A DNA stretch of 64,000 bases from Ignavibacteria bacterium UBA7675 (GCA_002483085.1 DLHF01000075.1:1-64000); one strand, 5' to 3'; positions 9,531-18,674 are shown, numbered from the stretch's first letter. Notes: generated by a model from the sequence alone, not told the origin. A program made the numbers and translations.

Positions 9531-12500
9531 CTATGGCTCTATCCACAAGCCTTGTGTACGCGTAGAGTAGCCGGTGCGTACAGCCAGCGTGTACCTACCT
9601 CGGGCGAGCGACGGCAGGGCAAAGGAGACCGCATGGCGTCCGGCGGGAAGCAATACTCCGTTTAGCAAACGCACCACTTCGCGACTCAACTGATCGTACA
9701 ACACAAGCGTCACTGTGTCGCTATGCGGCAGAGTAAACACTACAGTTCCTGCCCCTGTGGAAGGATTGGGAAACACCTGCACATCGCTGGCACCCGCAGA
9801 GTGATCGCTGGCCACTCCTGTAGGAATAATATCCGGGTCTTCGGCAACACAAGCGAGCTCAATAGTAAGCAGCGCGTAGTCTATCTGCGTGTCGTCGTCG
9901 ATCATCAGATCGAGCTGCCCAGCTTGCAGAAGTTGTACTGCATCATACACACCGGCGTTTCCGAGCGGAAGCGCATGCATATCCAGAACAATATCGCTCG
10001 TCTTGCCCTTGTACCAAACACCATTCGCCGCCTGCTGGGATATATCCGAATGCCAGAATTGCTGTCCAGACGACTGCAGCACAATCCGGTCGTTGTAGGC
10101 ATCTTCAGTACAAGCGCGCAAACGCATTTTCAACTGAGCCCCGGTTAGCGCACAGCTATCCGGCCTTATTCCCTCAAATGTATGAAGAAAAAACCTGTTA
10201 TGGAACTCTGTATCATACGCAGCAATAGGCTCGTAACCGTGATCGGCTACCAGCATTTCCAGTTGTCCGCTGGGGCTGGAGACTTCTGCTGCTGCCTGGA
10301 GAAAATCATCATACACTCCCGAGTACATCTCCTTGCTGTTCGGGTAGCTATAGTCTGCGGGAATTTCGCCAAAGTTGAGCCCTGACAGCGACTGGTTGCA
10401 CTGGTTCAGCGAGACAAGGTCGAAGTCCGCCGAGGTCCGCACCCAGCCTGCGACAGAAGCTATGCTTACCTTTTCGGGAGCCCATCCCTGAACAATAGGA
10501 TCAAAGTCTATGGTAAAGAAGCCTGAACCATCAGTTGTGTCGTAGGCAATCTGCCATCCTATAGTTGGATCGCCTTTAAAAGCCACAATGCGACCCGAGC
10601 GACCCGGTTCGCCTGTCGATAGTGTCGAGCTTACATCTTTGTCTTCGTACACATTACCCGTAAGAGTAATCTTTGCGGTAAGCGGCAGAGCCGGAATAAC
10701 AGTATCGGACGATTCATCGTGCACGGGAATATACTCGCCGTGTATCATACGGAGATTAATATCAGAGAGAACCCATACCGACGGTACAGTGGTGGGGTAC
10801 ACAAGACGCAGCTCATCGCATTCCACTGCACGTCCATCTGCGAGCTGAACGATGACGGGTTCTCTCCATTGCACGACATAAACAACACCATTCCGAACAG
10901 TAACACCTGCGCGATACGGCCACACAGCGCTGAATGCTGCGGTGTCGCCCTTCGCTATCCCATCGGTTATATATGTGCCATCTAACAATACCTGTACTTG
11001 CACGGCTTCTTCCCCTTCCGACTGAGGGGGCAACGCATGAATAAAAGTCTTTGCTGCGTTTTTCCTGAATGCTATAGAGCCGAGGTTGCGCGTAAGAGCA
11101 TCCCGCCCGCCTCGTGCAGAAAGTTCTACCTGCGGTGCGTTGTCCGGGGCAACAGGCTCGCCCCACTCTACAGTAAAGCCCCTTGTTTTGCTCTGCGGCA
11201 GAGCTATCCGCATTTCGCCCTGATATTCCGGTGCTACAACAGCCAGCTCTTGCGGTGTTGTTTGCACGGGTAGCAGTGTACCTGCGGCGCGATGGTATAA
11301 GCCAAAGGCCCGGATTTCGTGGTCGAATATTTCTAATGTATCAATGCCCTTACCGGTGCATACGATACGCGCAATATTTGTAGGGAGATTATCCATCTGC
11401 GGGCGAAAGACCACACTGTCGGCTTTCAGAAGAGGCCCTCCGACAACCTGTACTTTCGCTCCCTGCAGCTCTTCTACACCAAGTGTACCCTGCCGCGCAA
11501 ACCAGCGACGCACAGTACGCACCAACGACACAGCAGGACCAACGCGCCCATTATGGGTGTACACGACTGCGCCATTGCGATATACTATCAGGTCGTATGG
11601 AGTAGAAAACAGCGGCGTGACAAGCTCGCGGTCATTGCTACAAAGAATAGATAGCTCACCTGCCTGTTTCTCTTCCTGGCACAGGCCTTGGTAGAATTTT
11701 AGCGACAAGACGCCAGTAGTGGCCGCTGATGGTGTAATTATCGAGGTCATACGCCAGTCGGAGGTCTGCAATTCCATAGAGAGTATCGATGCATTGGTAA
11801 AAGGAGCGAATAGTATAGATGAATCTCTGCGTACACACACGAGATCGGCGGAAGGCCGATGTACCACACCAGACCATATCCACGGTGTCGGTACTTGTTG
11901 CACGAGGTACGTAGGCGAGTACGTGCCGTATCCTTCTATGACTATTCCTGCCATACCACCAGTTGTTGCCGATTGCCATTGAGGGCGACCAACGGGGACC
12001 AAACGCAGGGGAAAAGTTCCTCCGTATCCGGGCAAGTCCAACCTATACGCGCCATCGGGCTGGGCCATAAGCAGCATTCCACCAAGCTGGCATACGCTCA
12101 GCCGAGCATCTTTTTGCAGGATATCGGTGTCGTCGTACACACCGTTGAGATTGCGGTCGTCCACAATCCGGGCTACCACATGAACATCGCCAATGAGAGA
12201 TGGGTCGAACAGCACCGGAATCATGATATTGGCCAGAACATTATCGAGATCGCGCACTCGCACAGTAGCACTTGTTGGCGCGCTTCCCTGCCACCGTAAG
12301 CCGGTATTCATAGATACCGTGCTGGCTCCTGCCTGAAGTATTACCGTGGATGAGCCATACAGCGATAATTGCGGATGCGGTACACCCGCAGCATCGAGAA
12401 TGTCGATAGCCAAATGAACATCGCTCAGTGCCGGGGAAAGAACTCCTGTTTGAGTATCAAACAGGCCAATAGAAACTGGAACAAGAGAAGAAGTGGGAAG

Positions 12501-12665
12501 CTGAAATACGCCGTTGTTGAACCCATCAATGCCAACCGAATTGGTAGTGCTGAAGGCAAGAGCAAATCCTTGAGCCGCGACACTCTGTACAGTGCAGCAG
12601 TACAGAAACGCAGCCAAGATAACAATGGGAACAAAACGCGTACCGAATGTGTAGCAAGCGACCAT
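9531..12665 (-). CDS. Large secreted T9SS-sorted protein
   Basis: A 1044-residue protein using the ATG at 12665, which has GGAGGA six bases upstream; a further in-frame ATG at 12692 has no such site. The signal peptide spans about residues 1-31 (ends SVAAQ). Around residues 660-730 there is an SdrD/carboxypeptidase-regulatory-like segment (ITLTGNVYEDKD ... DGSGFFTIDFD). The C-terminal ~80 residues are a T9SS type A sorting domain starting VQVFPNPSTG and including LARGRYTLAV. The rest is rich in predicted beta structure and has no named family. The protein probably ends on the cell surface or is released. It lies just upstream of the TPR kinase gene (33-base gap), so the two may be transcribed together. 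Its own function is unknown. Confidence 0.88.
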   Translation of the reverse strand: MVACYTFGTRFVPIVILAAFLYCCTVQSVAAQGFALAFSTTNSVGIDGFNNGVFQLPTSSLVPVSIGLFDTQTGVLSPALSDVHLAIDILDAAGVPHPQLSLYGSSTVILQAGASTVSMNTGLRWQGSAPTSATVRVRDLDNVLANIMIPVLFDPSLIGDVHVVARIVDDRNLNGVYDDTDILQKDARLSVCQLGGMLLMAQPDGAYRLDLPGYGGTFPLRLVPVGRPQWQSATTGGMAGIVIEGYGTYSPTYLVQQVPTPWIWSGVVHRPSADLVCVRRDSSILFAPFTNASILSMELQTSDWRMTSIITPSAATTGVLSLKFYQGLCQEEKQAGELSILCSNDRELVTPLFSTPYDLIVYRNGAVVYTHNGRVGPAVSLVRTVRRWFARQGTLGVEELQGAKVQVVGGPLLKADSVVFRPQMDNLPTNIARIVCTGKGIDTLEIFDHEIRAFGLYHRAAGTLLPVQTTPQELAVVAPEYQGEMRIALPQSKTRGFTVEWGEPVAPDNAPQVELSARGGRDALTRNLGSIAFRKNAAKTFIHALPPQSEGEEAVQVQVLLDGTYITDGIAKGDTAAFSAVWPYRAGVTVRNGVVYVVQWREPVIVQLADGRAVECDELRLVYPTTVPSVWVLSDINLRMIHGEYIPVHDESSDTVIPALPLTAKITLTGNVYEDKDVSSTLSTGEPGRSGRIVAFKGDPTIGWQIAYDTTDGSGFFTIDFDPIVQGWAPEKVSIASVAGWVRTSADFDLVSLNQCNQSLSGLNFGEIPADYSYPNSKEMYSGVYDDFLQAAAEVSSPSGQLEMLVADHGYEPIAAYDTEFHNRFFLHTFEGIRPDSCALTGAQLKMRLRACTEDAYNDRIVLQSSGQQFWHSDISQQAANGVWYKGKTSDIVLDMHALPLGNAGVYDAVQLLQAGQLDLMIDDDTQIDYALLTIELACVAEDPDIIPTGVASDHSAGASDVQVFPNPSTGAGTVVFTLPHSDTVTLVLYDQLSREVVRLLNGVLLPAGRHAVSFALPSLARGRYTLAVRTGYSTRTQGLWIEP

Positions 12666-12776
12666 TATTCCTCCGTAATTGATTAACACCACTTAGTATC
12701 TGGAAAAGAGAGTGTGTGACTATTTTCTCTTCTAAAGCTATACGATTTCGCTTCTAATTTTCTTTGTAGGATGAGG

Positions 12777-12807
12777 AAAGGCCGCAGTCTAATAGACTAC
12801 GGCCTTT
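12777..12807 (-). terminator. Hairpin after the 12847 gene
   Basis: AAAGGCCGCAGTCT pairs with AGACTACGGCCTTT with a single mismatch around AAT. It starts 40 bases downstream of the stop codon of the minus-strand gene at 12847. The stem and the flanking AGAGGTA resemble the terminator at 16126-16159, so the two appear related by duplication. The U-tract is short (CCTTT). Confidence 0.7.
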
Positions 12808-12846
12808 GTACCTCTTATTATTCTGCGCTGTTTCCTGCGAACAGGA

Positions 12847-15705
12847 TTAGCGGATAATGGTCAATGGCATTGTCACCGTTTGGCCACCCGAGCTCAAGCG
12901 AATGTAATACACACCTGCTTGCAAATGACCTGTCTCGTACCGAGCACTGTTGGTGCCAGCGGCCTGCTTACCACTCTGAACTACATCCATGAGTCTGCCT
13001 ACGGCATCGTACACCTCAAGGCGCACATCCATCAGCCTGTTCAAATGGTAGTAGATCGTTGTCTCGCTGTTGGCCGGATTCGGCACACTGCGCTCTAATT
13101 TCAGAACACCGCTTTGCGTGGCTGGCAGTGCTTCGCCAGTTCCCACAACAATGGCACCTTCGGTTGTTTCTACCAAACCTGTCGAGAACGGATTACCGTC
13201 GGCATCATATGATGTCCAGCGAATCGTCGGTATAGTACCTTCGCCACCACGCAGCACGACAATATTCATCGTACTTGTAAAATCGCTGGCATCGGAACCA
13301 GCCACACGGCGAACTTCAAACAGGGCGTGGTTGCTAGCGGCTGCACCATGCTGCACTAATGTAGCATCGGCATCGGCGTTGTAGGTAGCTCCTGCTGCAA
13401 AGATCGCATCTTCGCCATTCTCTACGGCTACACTTACCCAGTGCGTGCTGGATGTGCCGGAGAGTTCCAAACTTGCAACATACAACCGGTCTTTATCCAC
13501 AGCAATCGGCGTTCCAGTATTCGGCGTCGAGCCAGTTGCACAATCTGCCGGATCGGGTTTCGCGCACCAGTTGCTGTAGGTGACATCACAGGTATCACCA
13601 TCACAGTGAATGACTTTAATTGTCACCGAACCTGTCCAGTTGATCGTGTAGTCGACACCGAGGTTAAACGTTACAGTATTGTTAGCTGCACCTGCGGGCG
13701 ATACATTGCTGCCACCAGCGAGGTCGATGTATGTGTACGGGAAGCTCCAGCTCCGCGAGAAGCCGTCGACAACCAAGCCACCACCGGCCCATTGATAGCT
13801 GCCACCCAGCGGCGGAGGATTCAGCGAAATCTCAATGCGACATATGGGCGAAGCCGGTACTTTGTTGTTCACGACTGTAAACGTGCGGCCAGAGAGGTCC
13901 AAACCATTGAACACAAACGGCTGCACATGCAGGCTATCGCATTGCAGTTTTGGCGTGGGCATACACTGGAAGCGCGACGAATGTTCGCACTCCATGATCG
14001 AACCATCAGCAAGCACATGGCGCACAATCCAGTTGATCGTTACCCAGCCAGAGGATGTTGTCGGGGTTACACCGATGTTCACACTCAGGTTGCCATTGCA
14101 ATACGGCAGGTAGTGCAATACGCCTCCCGGCTGGCCAAACAAGTTGGAAGGAGTTGTCGCATTCGGCAGGCAAGGAGCTGTATTGATGTAGTTAGTCACC
14201 CCACCAATGATCTGATACTGGATGTCGATAATATTGCCGGGAATATTGACAATACCGAAGTTGAACTCACAGCACATCGAGTCGAGTTGGCCATCGCCAA
14301 ATTCATCACACGGAGGTATGTTGTGTTCGCAGTTGCCAAACTCGAAGTAGAAGGACTGCGGGAACGCTCCCACTGTAAACGTATAGCAGCCACTGCCACC
14401 GGGCTGGGTATTTGTCCAGCCACCCTGCGGTACTTCACACACCGTATAGGTGCCGGGCGGGAGGTTGTTGAATACGCCATTTCCATTGATGTCCGTGATG
14501 TCCGTGCCGATCAGGTTATTGAACTGATCGTAGAGGTTAAATGTCCAACCTTGCAAACCGGGTTCGAGGTTCACGTTGGCCGGATCGTCATGGATACCGT
14601 TGCAGTTTTTATCCCAGTATTTCAGGATTGTCACCGACGACAATGGATTACAGCACTCGTCTTTAATCAGCGTGCCCTGATCAACAAAACCAGCAAGACG
14701 CACGCCCATCGGCGAACCGGAATGGTCGTTGTTCAGTTCAATTCTGATACAGTGTTCACCCGGACCTGCGGGCACCCAAGTGTCGATCACTGTCGGGAAC
14801 TGGAAGTTGGCCATCACAGATGCTTGGTTGGTCTGGCCTACCAAGTTGCCATCGAAGTACACGCGTGCGATGTTGTCGGCATAGAGCTCCATGTGCAAAT
14901 GCAGTTGGCCCTGTGTTTCGCATACACAGAAGCAGCGCTCAAATACATATGGATCCTGCGGAGGCATGTTGGCGGCATTGCTGCCAGCTTGTGCAAAAGC
15001 CGAAATCCACTGGCTGGGCGGAGCTGTTGCACCAGTATACCAAGCGCCATTGGGTACAATGACATAGGCGTCGTGCGGCAGCGACAGACTTGCCCAGCTT
15101 GGAGCGCCCACTACTTGCCAGTAGGGGTCCTGAGCTGGCGCTCCATAAATCGTATTATTTGCATGGTCGTACCCCGTACTAATAATAAGCTTATTGGTAA
15201 TACAATTGTCCGGATAGTCGCAGCCGTGCGGCGGCTCTGTCGGACAGTCGAAATACATTACTTCACTGCATATTAGTTTCCCCTGCTTGTCGTAGTATTC
15301 GATAACAATCATCTGCGGCATGGCGCCGTTGGGATTAATGCTCAAAGAGCCTACGGGAATATTGGAGCCCATAGGAAAAGGCGAGCCACCTGTCATTCCC
15401 CAAGAAGCTTGCGACGATGTAAACGTTGTCGATACGCCAGGTGCCGCAGTCGACCAGTTGATTGTTACTGGCGATACGGGTGTAATGTTAATGCGGTAGA
15501 TATTCGGCATGTTGTTAAATATCAGATACAGATCCCACACGCAATTACTCGTGTACTGATATCCCATGCGAACACGGTCGCCGCAGTCCGACTGCTGCGC
15601 CGATGCCTGATGCGGACGCACCGCCATCAGAAGCAACCCTACCAGCAACAGCCCTGTCCACCGCTGGACAGCAGCCTGTAGCCGTAAGGAAGTACTGTTA
15701 TTCAT
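12847..15705 (-). CDS. Large secreted multidomain T9SS-sorted protein
   Basis: A 952-residue protein. The start at 15705 is supported by GAGGGG six bases upstream. A signal peptide ends near residue 37 (HQASAQQ). Residues ~235-345 resemble a PA14-like ligand-binding sandwich (LYADNIARVYFDGNLVGQ ... PAGPGEHCIRIELN). Residues ~355-455 are an SdrD B/SpaA-type domain (KYWDKNCNGIHDD, then GTYTVCEVPQGGWTNTQPG). Cysteine-rich beta repeats follow. The last ~85 residues are a T9SS sorting domain (SVPNPANSET, LQAGVYYIRLSSGG). A surface adhesin or sugar-binding role is plausible by architecture only. It has a long structured leader, lies downstream of composite promoter element 1 and is followed by a hairpin terminator, so it is probably a single-gene transcript. 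Confidence 0.9.
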   Translation of the reverse strand: MNNSTSLRLQAAVQRWTGLLLVGLLLMAVRPHQASAQQSDCGDRVRMGYQYTSNCVWDLYLIFNNMPNIYRINITPVSPVTINWSTAAPGVSTTFTSSQASWGMTGGSPFPMGSNIPVGSLSINPNGAMPQMIVIEYYDKQGKLICSEVMYFDCPTEPPHGCDYPDNCITNKLIISTGYDHANNTIYGAPAQDPYWQVVGAPSWASLSLPHDAYVIVPNGAWYTGATAPPSQWISAFAQAGSNAANMPPQDPYVFERCFCVCETQGQLHLHMELYADNIARVYFDGNLVGQTNQASVMANFQFPTVIDTWVPAGPGEHCIRIELNNDHSGSPMGVRLAGFVDQGTLIKDECCNPLSSVTILKYWDKNCNGIHDDPANVNLEPGLQGWTFNLYDQFNNLIGTDITDINGNGVFNNLPPGTYTVCEVPQGGWTNTQPGGSGCYTFTVGAFPQSFYFEFGNCEHNIPPCDEFGDGQLDSMCCEFNFGIVNIPGNIIDIQYQIIGGVTNYINTAPCLPNATTPSNLFGQPGGVLHYLPYCNGNLSVNIGVTPTTSSGWVTINWIVRHVLADGSIMECEHSSRFQCMPTPKLQCDSLHVQPFVFNGLDLSGRTFTVVNNKVPASPICRIEISLNPPPLGGSYQWAGGGLVVDGFSRSWSFPYTYIDLAGGSNVSPAGAANNTVTFNLGVDYTINWTGSVTIKVIHCDGDTCDVTYSNWCAKPDPADCATGSTPNTGTPIAVDKDRLYVASLELSGTSSTHWVSVAVENGEDAIFAAGATYNADADATLVQHGAAASNHALFEVRRVAGSDASDFTSTMNIVVLRGGEGTIPTIRWTSYDADGNPFSTGLVETTEGAIVVGTGEALPATQSGVLKLERSVPNPANSETTIYYHLNRLMDVRLEVYDAVGRLMDVVQSGKQAAGTNSARYETGHLQAGVYYIRLSSGGQTVTMPLTIIR

Positions 15706-15777
15706 AATGTCCCCTCAAAAATATTAAAATAAAAACAGGTGTAATAATGGTGCTTCCCTTTGTTGCATGTTCATGCA

Positions 15778-15873
15778 GCACTACCGTGATAAGTACTTTA
15801 ATAACGGTATTTTATACCGCTGTTTGTAAAAGGTACACCCCTTTACGGTAGTGCGCGTTACGGCGTAAAAGCC
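15778..15873 (-). promoter_or_regulatory. Structured 5' leader of the 15705 gene
   Basis: GCACTACCGT at 15778-15787 is exactly complementary to ACGGTAGTGC at 15845-15854 and closes a loop containing a second small perfect stem (CGGTAT-TTT-ATACCG). A third stem, ACGGC-GTAAAA-GCCGT, follows at about 15857-15873. The leader could act in regulation or stability; it matches no riboswitch class I recognise. Confidence 0.55.
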
Positions 15874-15950
15874 GTCAGCCTCGTAGAAAGCATCTTGGTA
15901 GTCAGTTCAGTAAAAGCACTTGCGGGTCCGGACCGCTGGCAGATGAAGTC

Positions 15951-16072
15951 AAAAAGGCATGCCATATCACAAACCTGCGTTTTTGAGCTGGAAAACAGAC
16001 CCGTTCCCTCATTGAGAATGTTTTTTTATTCTTTCAGAATAATTTTTTATTCGTCCTGTCATAAAATTTTAT
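15951..16072 (-). promoter_or_regulatory. Composite promoter/operator element, copy 1
   Basis: Read on the minus strand, three parts occur in order. First is a 12-bp near-palindrome ATAAAATTTTAT (16061-16072). Then come two 16-bp palindromic boxes, GAATAATTTTTTATTC (16037-16052) and GAATGTTTTTTTATTC (16016-16031), spaced 21 bp start to start. Last is ATGGCATGCCTTTTTGAC (15965-15948), which resembles a sigma-54 -24/-12 promoter but has TG where GC is expected at -12. Predicted transcription runs left into the structured leader of the 15705 gene. Confidence 0.6.
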
Positions 16073-16125
16073 TGTGGATGGCTCTTGCTACCCTTCCCAG
16101 CTTCCCGCTATGCTGAGCTATTCAT

Positions 16126-16159
16126 AAAAAAAGGCCGCAATCCCAGAAGGACTGCGGCC
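16126..16159 (-). terminator. Intrinsic terminator, minus strand
   Basis: GGCCGCAATCC and GGACTGCGGCC form an 11-bp stem (one mismatch) around CAGAA. On the minus strand it is followed by seven T residues, a good rho-independent terminator. No minus-strand gene lies directly upstream, so it must end a short non-coding transcript from composite element 2. Confidence 0.8.
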
Positions 16160-16290
16160 CTACCTCTCCTTGTTCGATTGGTTCCTATTACCAATCAACG
16201 GACGATATCTAAGGGTTAGCCGTATTCACTACCACTATATTTTCGCGTTCGCACTGATAGTCCCGTGGCGTATTCTTTACTATCTCTTTA
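16126..16290 (-). ncRNA. Possible short transcript between element 2 and terminator
   Basis: A transcript starting about 12 bases after the -12 region of composite element 2 and ending at the intrinsic terminator would be about 150-165 nt. It has no plausible open frame. It may be a small RNA or the remnant of a deleted gene. Predicted from signals only. Confidence 0.3.
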
Positions 16291-16293
16291 GTA

Positions 16294-16420
16294 GGATATA
16301 AAAAGACGTGCCAGATTATAATCCGCGTTTTTTGCCTGATATTCGCTTTTCAAGCTACGGTAAGAATGTTTTTTTATTCCGCAGGAATAATTTTTTATTC
16401 TATCAAACATAAAGTTTTAT
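16294..16420. promoter_or_regulatory. Composite promoter/operator element, copy 2
   Basis: The two 16-bp boxes (16364-16379 and 16385-16400) are identical in sequence to those of copy 1, with the same 21-bp spacing and a different 5-bp linker. ATAAAGTTTTAT (16409-16420) follows after 8 bp, as in copy 1. The promoter-like sequence CTGGCACGTCTTTTTAT lies on the minus strand at 16314-16298, its GG 52 bp from the first box. The boxes also lie about 105-145 bp upstream of the NtrC-like regulator gene at 16507, so they could serve both directions. Confidence 0.6.
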
Positions 16421-16506
16421 ATTGGCAGCAATATGCTGGCTGAGCACTGCATACAGCGCAATAGGAGCAGCCAGTCAACAACAGCAGTACACATACTCAT
16501 CCATAT

Positions 16507-18003
16507 ATGAAAAAGGCATGTATCCTTCTGGCCGACGATCATCCCGCATTTCGGGAATCTATCGCCGACATTCTCCAGCGGACAGGTAAATACGATATTA
16601 TAGAGGCCGCAGATGGGCAGGAAGTACTCCGCCTTGTAGAACAACACCCCGGCCCGGATTGCATTCTGTTGGACTATCATATGCCCGGGTTTACGGGGTT
16701 GGAAATTGCTGAACAGCTCGCTTTGCTACTGCCCCATGTTCCTGTTGTTCTGATGTCTTCCTATGGCGGAAAACCGCAGGGTTGGGTACAGGAAAAAGCC
16801 GACCTTGCCAATGTGACCTATGCCGATAAAAACGCCGAGGAAATACTCAAAGCTCTGGAAAAATCGGTGTATGTGGGCCAAGATATTTATATCGACGACG
16901 CTACCCGCTCGCGCCTACAAGACATGGGATTTGTGTTCGCCAGCGATGCTATGAACGCCGTTATTCAGCGGGCAATTAATGCCGCCCGATCCGACCTTAA
17001 TGTGCTGATTACTGGCGAAACTGGTGTTGGTAAAACACAACTGGCTCGCGTCATCCACGAGCTTGGCTCTCGCTCGAATCATCAGTTTATTTCTTTTGCA
17101 TGCTCCAACTACGCCGCCAACCAACAGTTGTTCACAAGCCAGGTGTTTGGCCATACAAAAAGTGCTTTTACCAGCGCTACCGTAGACCGCCCCAGCCTGT
17201 TTGAGGAAGCGGGCTCTGGCACGTTGTTCTTAGATGAAATCAGCGAAATTCCCATCGAAGCACAAACAACGCTCCTTACAGCACTGGACGAACGGCAGTA
17301 CCGCAGGCTGGGCGAGCACACTGTGCGGCCTATCAACTGCCGTATTATTACAGCGACAAACCGCAACATCGACGAAACTGCCGATGGCAAAATTTTCCGC
17401 AAAGATCTCATGCTGCGCCTCAAACAGGAGTATATCGAAATACCGCCTCTGCACGCCCGCATCGACGATATTCCAGAGCTGGTACGGCTTTATCTGCGCG
17501 AGTTTGCACGGCAGGAAAATGGCCGCCGGCTGCGCATCGAGCCAGAAGCTGTGGCGTATCTAAAGAGGCAACAATGGCCCGGCAATACACGCCAGCTCCG
17601 CTCTATTATCAACAGAGTAGCGCACAGTACAACGGGCGGAAGCATTACTGTAGCCGACTTATACAAAGTAATGAAGGACGAATCGGGACGCACAACAGCC
17701 CCCCAATTACCGCGCGAACGCGTTGTGACAACGCCAGAACCAACCGCGCCAAAACAGGCGGCCTCGATAGAGGAAATAGTAGACCGAAGTGTGCGCAGTA
17801 TTTTCGACGGCGATTTCCCCTGCGATCTCAAGCAGGTCGTTGAGATGTTCCGTCGGCGTCTTATCGAAGAATCGCTACAGCGCACATCGGGCAATGTGAA
17901 AGAAGCCGAGCGAAAATACTGGGGCTATGCAGCTACAGGCAAGGGCGGGCTTATGCACCAGATCAAAAAATTCGATCTCGACCCGAGGCGGTTTCGGCGG
18001 TGA
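16507..18003 (+). CDS. NtrC-like response regulator with altered GAFTGA loop
   Basis: A 498-residue protein. The receiver domain spans residues 1-125 with acidic pocket D10/D11, phospho-acceptor D56 (LLDYHMPG) and K in YADKN. The AAA+ domain spans ~145-385 with Walker A GETGVGKT (170-177) and Walker B TLFLDEI. The sigma-54 contact loop, GAFTGA in functional activators, here reads SAFTSA (219-224). The C-terminus (~430-498) has an ESLQRTSGNV Fis-like start but then diverges (KYWGYAATGKGG), so DNA binding may be atypical. No kinase gene is adjacent. Three composite promoter/operator elements lie within 2.5 kb, one directly upstream, which makes this protein the obvious candidate to bind them (inference). 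The altered loop suggests either weakened sigma-54 activation or a function without sigma-54. No clear Shine-Dalgarno site precedes the ATG. Confidence 0.9.
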   Translation: MKKACILLADDHPAFRESIADILQRTGKYDIIEAADGQEVLRLVEQHPGPDCILLDYHMPGFTGLEIAEQLALLLPHVPVVLMSSYGGKPQGWVQEKADLANVTYADKNAEEILKALEKSVYVGQDIYIDDATRSRLQDMGFVFASDAMNAVIQRAINAARSDLNVLITGETGVGKTQLARVIHELGSRSNHQFISFACSNYAANQQLFTSQVFGHTKSAFTSATVDRPSLFEEAGSGTLFLDEISEIPIEAQTTLLTALDERQYRRLGEHTVRPINCRIITATNRNIDETADGKIFRKDLMLRLKQEYIEIPPLHARIDDIPELVRLYLREFARQENGRRLRIEPEAVAYLKRQQWPGNTRQLRSIINRVAHSTTGGSITVADLYKVMKDESGRTTAPQLPRERVVTTPEPTAPKQAASIEEIVDRSVRSIFDGDFPCDLKQVVEMFRRRLIEESLQRTSGNVKEAERKYWGYAATGKGGLMHQIKKFDLDPRRFRR

Positions 18004-18062
18004 CAGCGCGATCTGGCAGAGAACTCTCCTTTCTGTCGGCCATCTTCAATCCCCAAACCAGC

Positions 18063-18169
18063 GGCCAGCAGCCGGGCAACGCGCAACCGGATTGTGCGAC
18101 CGGTGACAGCGACCATACGGTAGAGCCGTCCCGCCAGGGCGGCTCCGCTGCAAAGACGCCCGTGCCACA
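18063..18169 (+). repeat. Dispersed repeat family 1, copy b
   Basis: It contains TGCGACCGGTGACAGCGAC and GCTGCAAAGACGCCCGTGCC like copy a, with a longer spacer that carries its own small stem (CCGCCAGGGCGG). Confidence 0.8.
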
Positions 18170-18207
18170 ATATTTGCACAGGAACATCCACATAGGCCAT
18201 AAATACC

Positions 18208-18236
18208 GCCGCCGAATGCTTTTGGCATCCGGCGGC
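18208..18236 (-). terminator. GC-rich hairpin, possible terminator
   Basis: GCCGCCGAATGC and GCATCCGGCGGC form a stem with one mismatch around a T-rich loop, about 75 bases beyond the end of the frameshifted minus-strand gene. It is followed on that strand by GGTATTTATGG rather than a clear U-tract. Confidence 0.35.
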
Positions 18237-18308
18237 TGGCAGCGGGTCAGTTACCTGAACAGTACCTGAAATATACGCATAGCTCGCCCCACACAGGGCG
18301 CAAGGCAG

Positions 18309-18613
18309 TTATTCTTTTACGAGTTTGAACGCTTCGCTTATAGCATCGGCAGCTTGCGTACATAGAGATTTGCGGAACGCTGCAAAATATACGCCCCATG
18401 CCACTTGCGACTTCGGCACGGATAAACGCCGGACTATGTATATTGATGGCTTCTGGGAAAAGCTGCCGCACAACACTGTTTATGGCACCAGTGTATAGAG
18501 TCTGTTTTGGGGTGGGCTATGACTTCCCACTTGTATCCGCGATATAGAACACAGCACAGAGTAAGAGACAGTTCTTCATATGTACTTTCCCCGAAAGATA
18601 GAATAAACTCCAT
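18309..18613 (-). pseudogene. Frameshifted small gene, about 100 codons
   Basis: Three frames read in succession give protein-like sequence. Frame one starts MEFILSFGESTYEELSL (ATG at 18613) and goes to about WEVIAHPK. A one-base shift at a CCCCAAAA run near 18517 leads to LYTGAINSVVRQLFPEAINI and on to IRAEVASG. A second shift near a GGGG run leads to WGVYFAAFRKSLCTQAADAI and a TAA at 18309. The single-frame open frames stop early. I do not recognise the family. It may be a decayed gene, or an intact gene with two sequencing errors at homopolymers. Composite element 3 lies about 75 bases upstream of the ATG and would drive it. Confidence 0.45.
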
Positions 18614-18674
18614 ACTCGGTACGGCAGCACAAGCCGCAGGCAACCGGCCACATTTAACGGCGCCCTCTTATTGT

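Larger units (their letters stand above)
15706..16506. other. 801-base regulatory region without a gene
   Basis: This region holds a structured leader for the 15705 gene (15778-15873), composite regulatory element 1 (15951-16072), a minus-strand intrinsic terminator (16126-16159) and composite element 2 (16294-16420). No open frame here looks like a protein. The order element, terminator, element suggests a tandem duplication of a promoter-gene-terminator unit that lost one gene. Confidence 0.65.

Noticed and set aside
13441..15276. A 611-codon plus-strand frame
   Set aside because: It is antisense to the 952-aa T9SS protein, which has a signal peptide, domains and a sorting signal.
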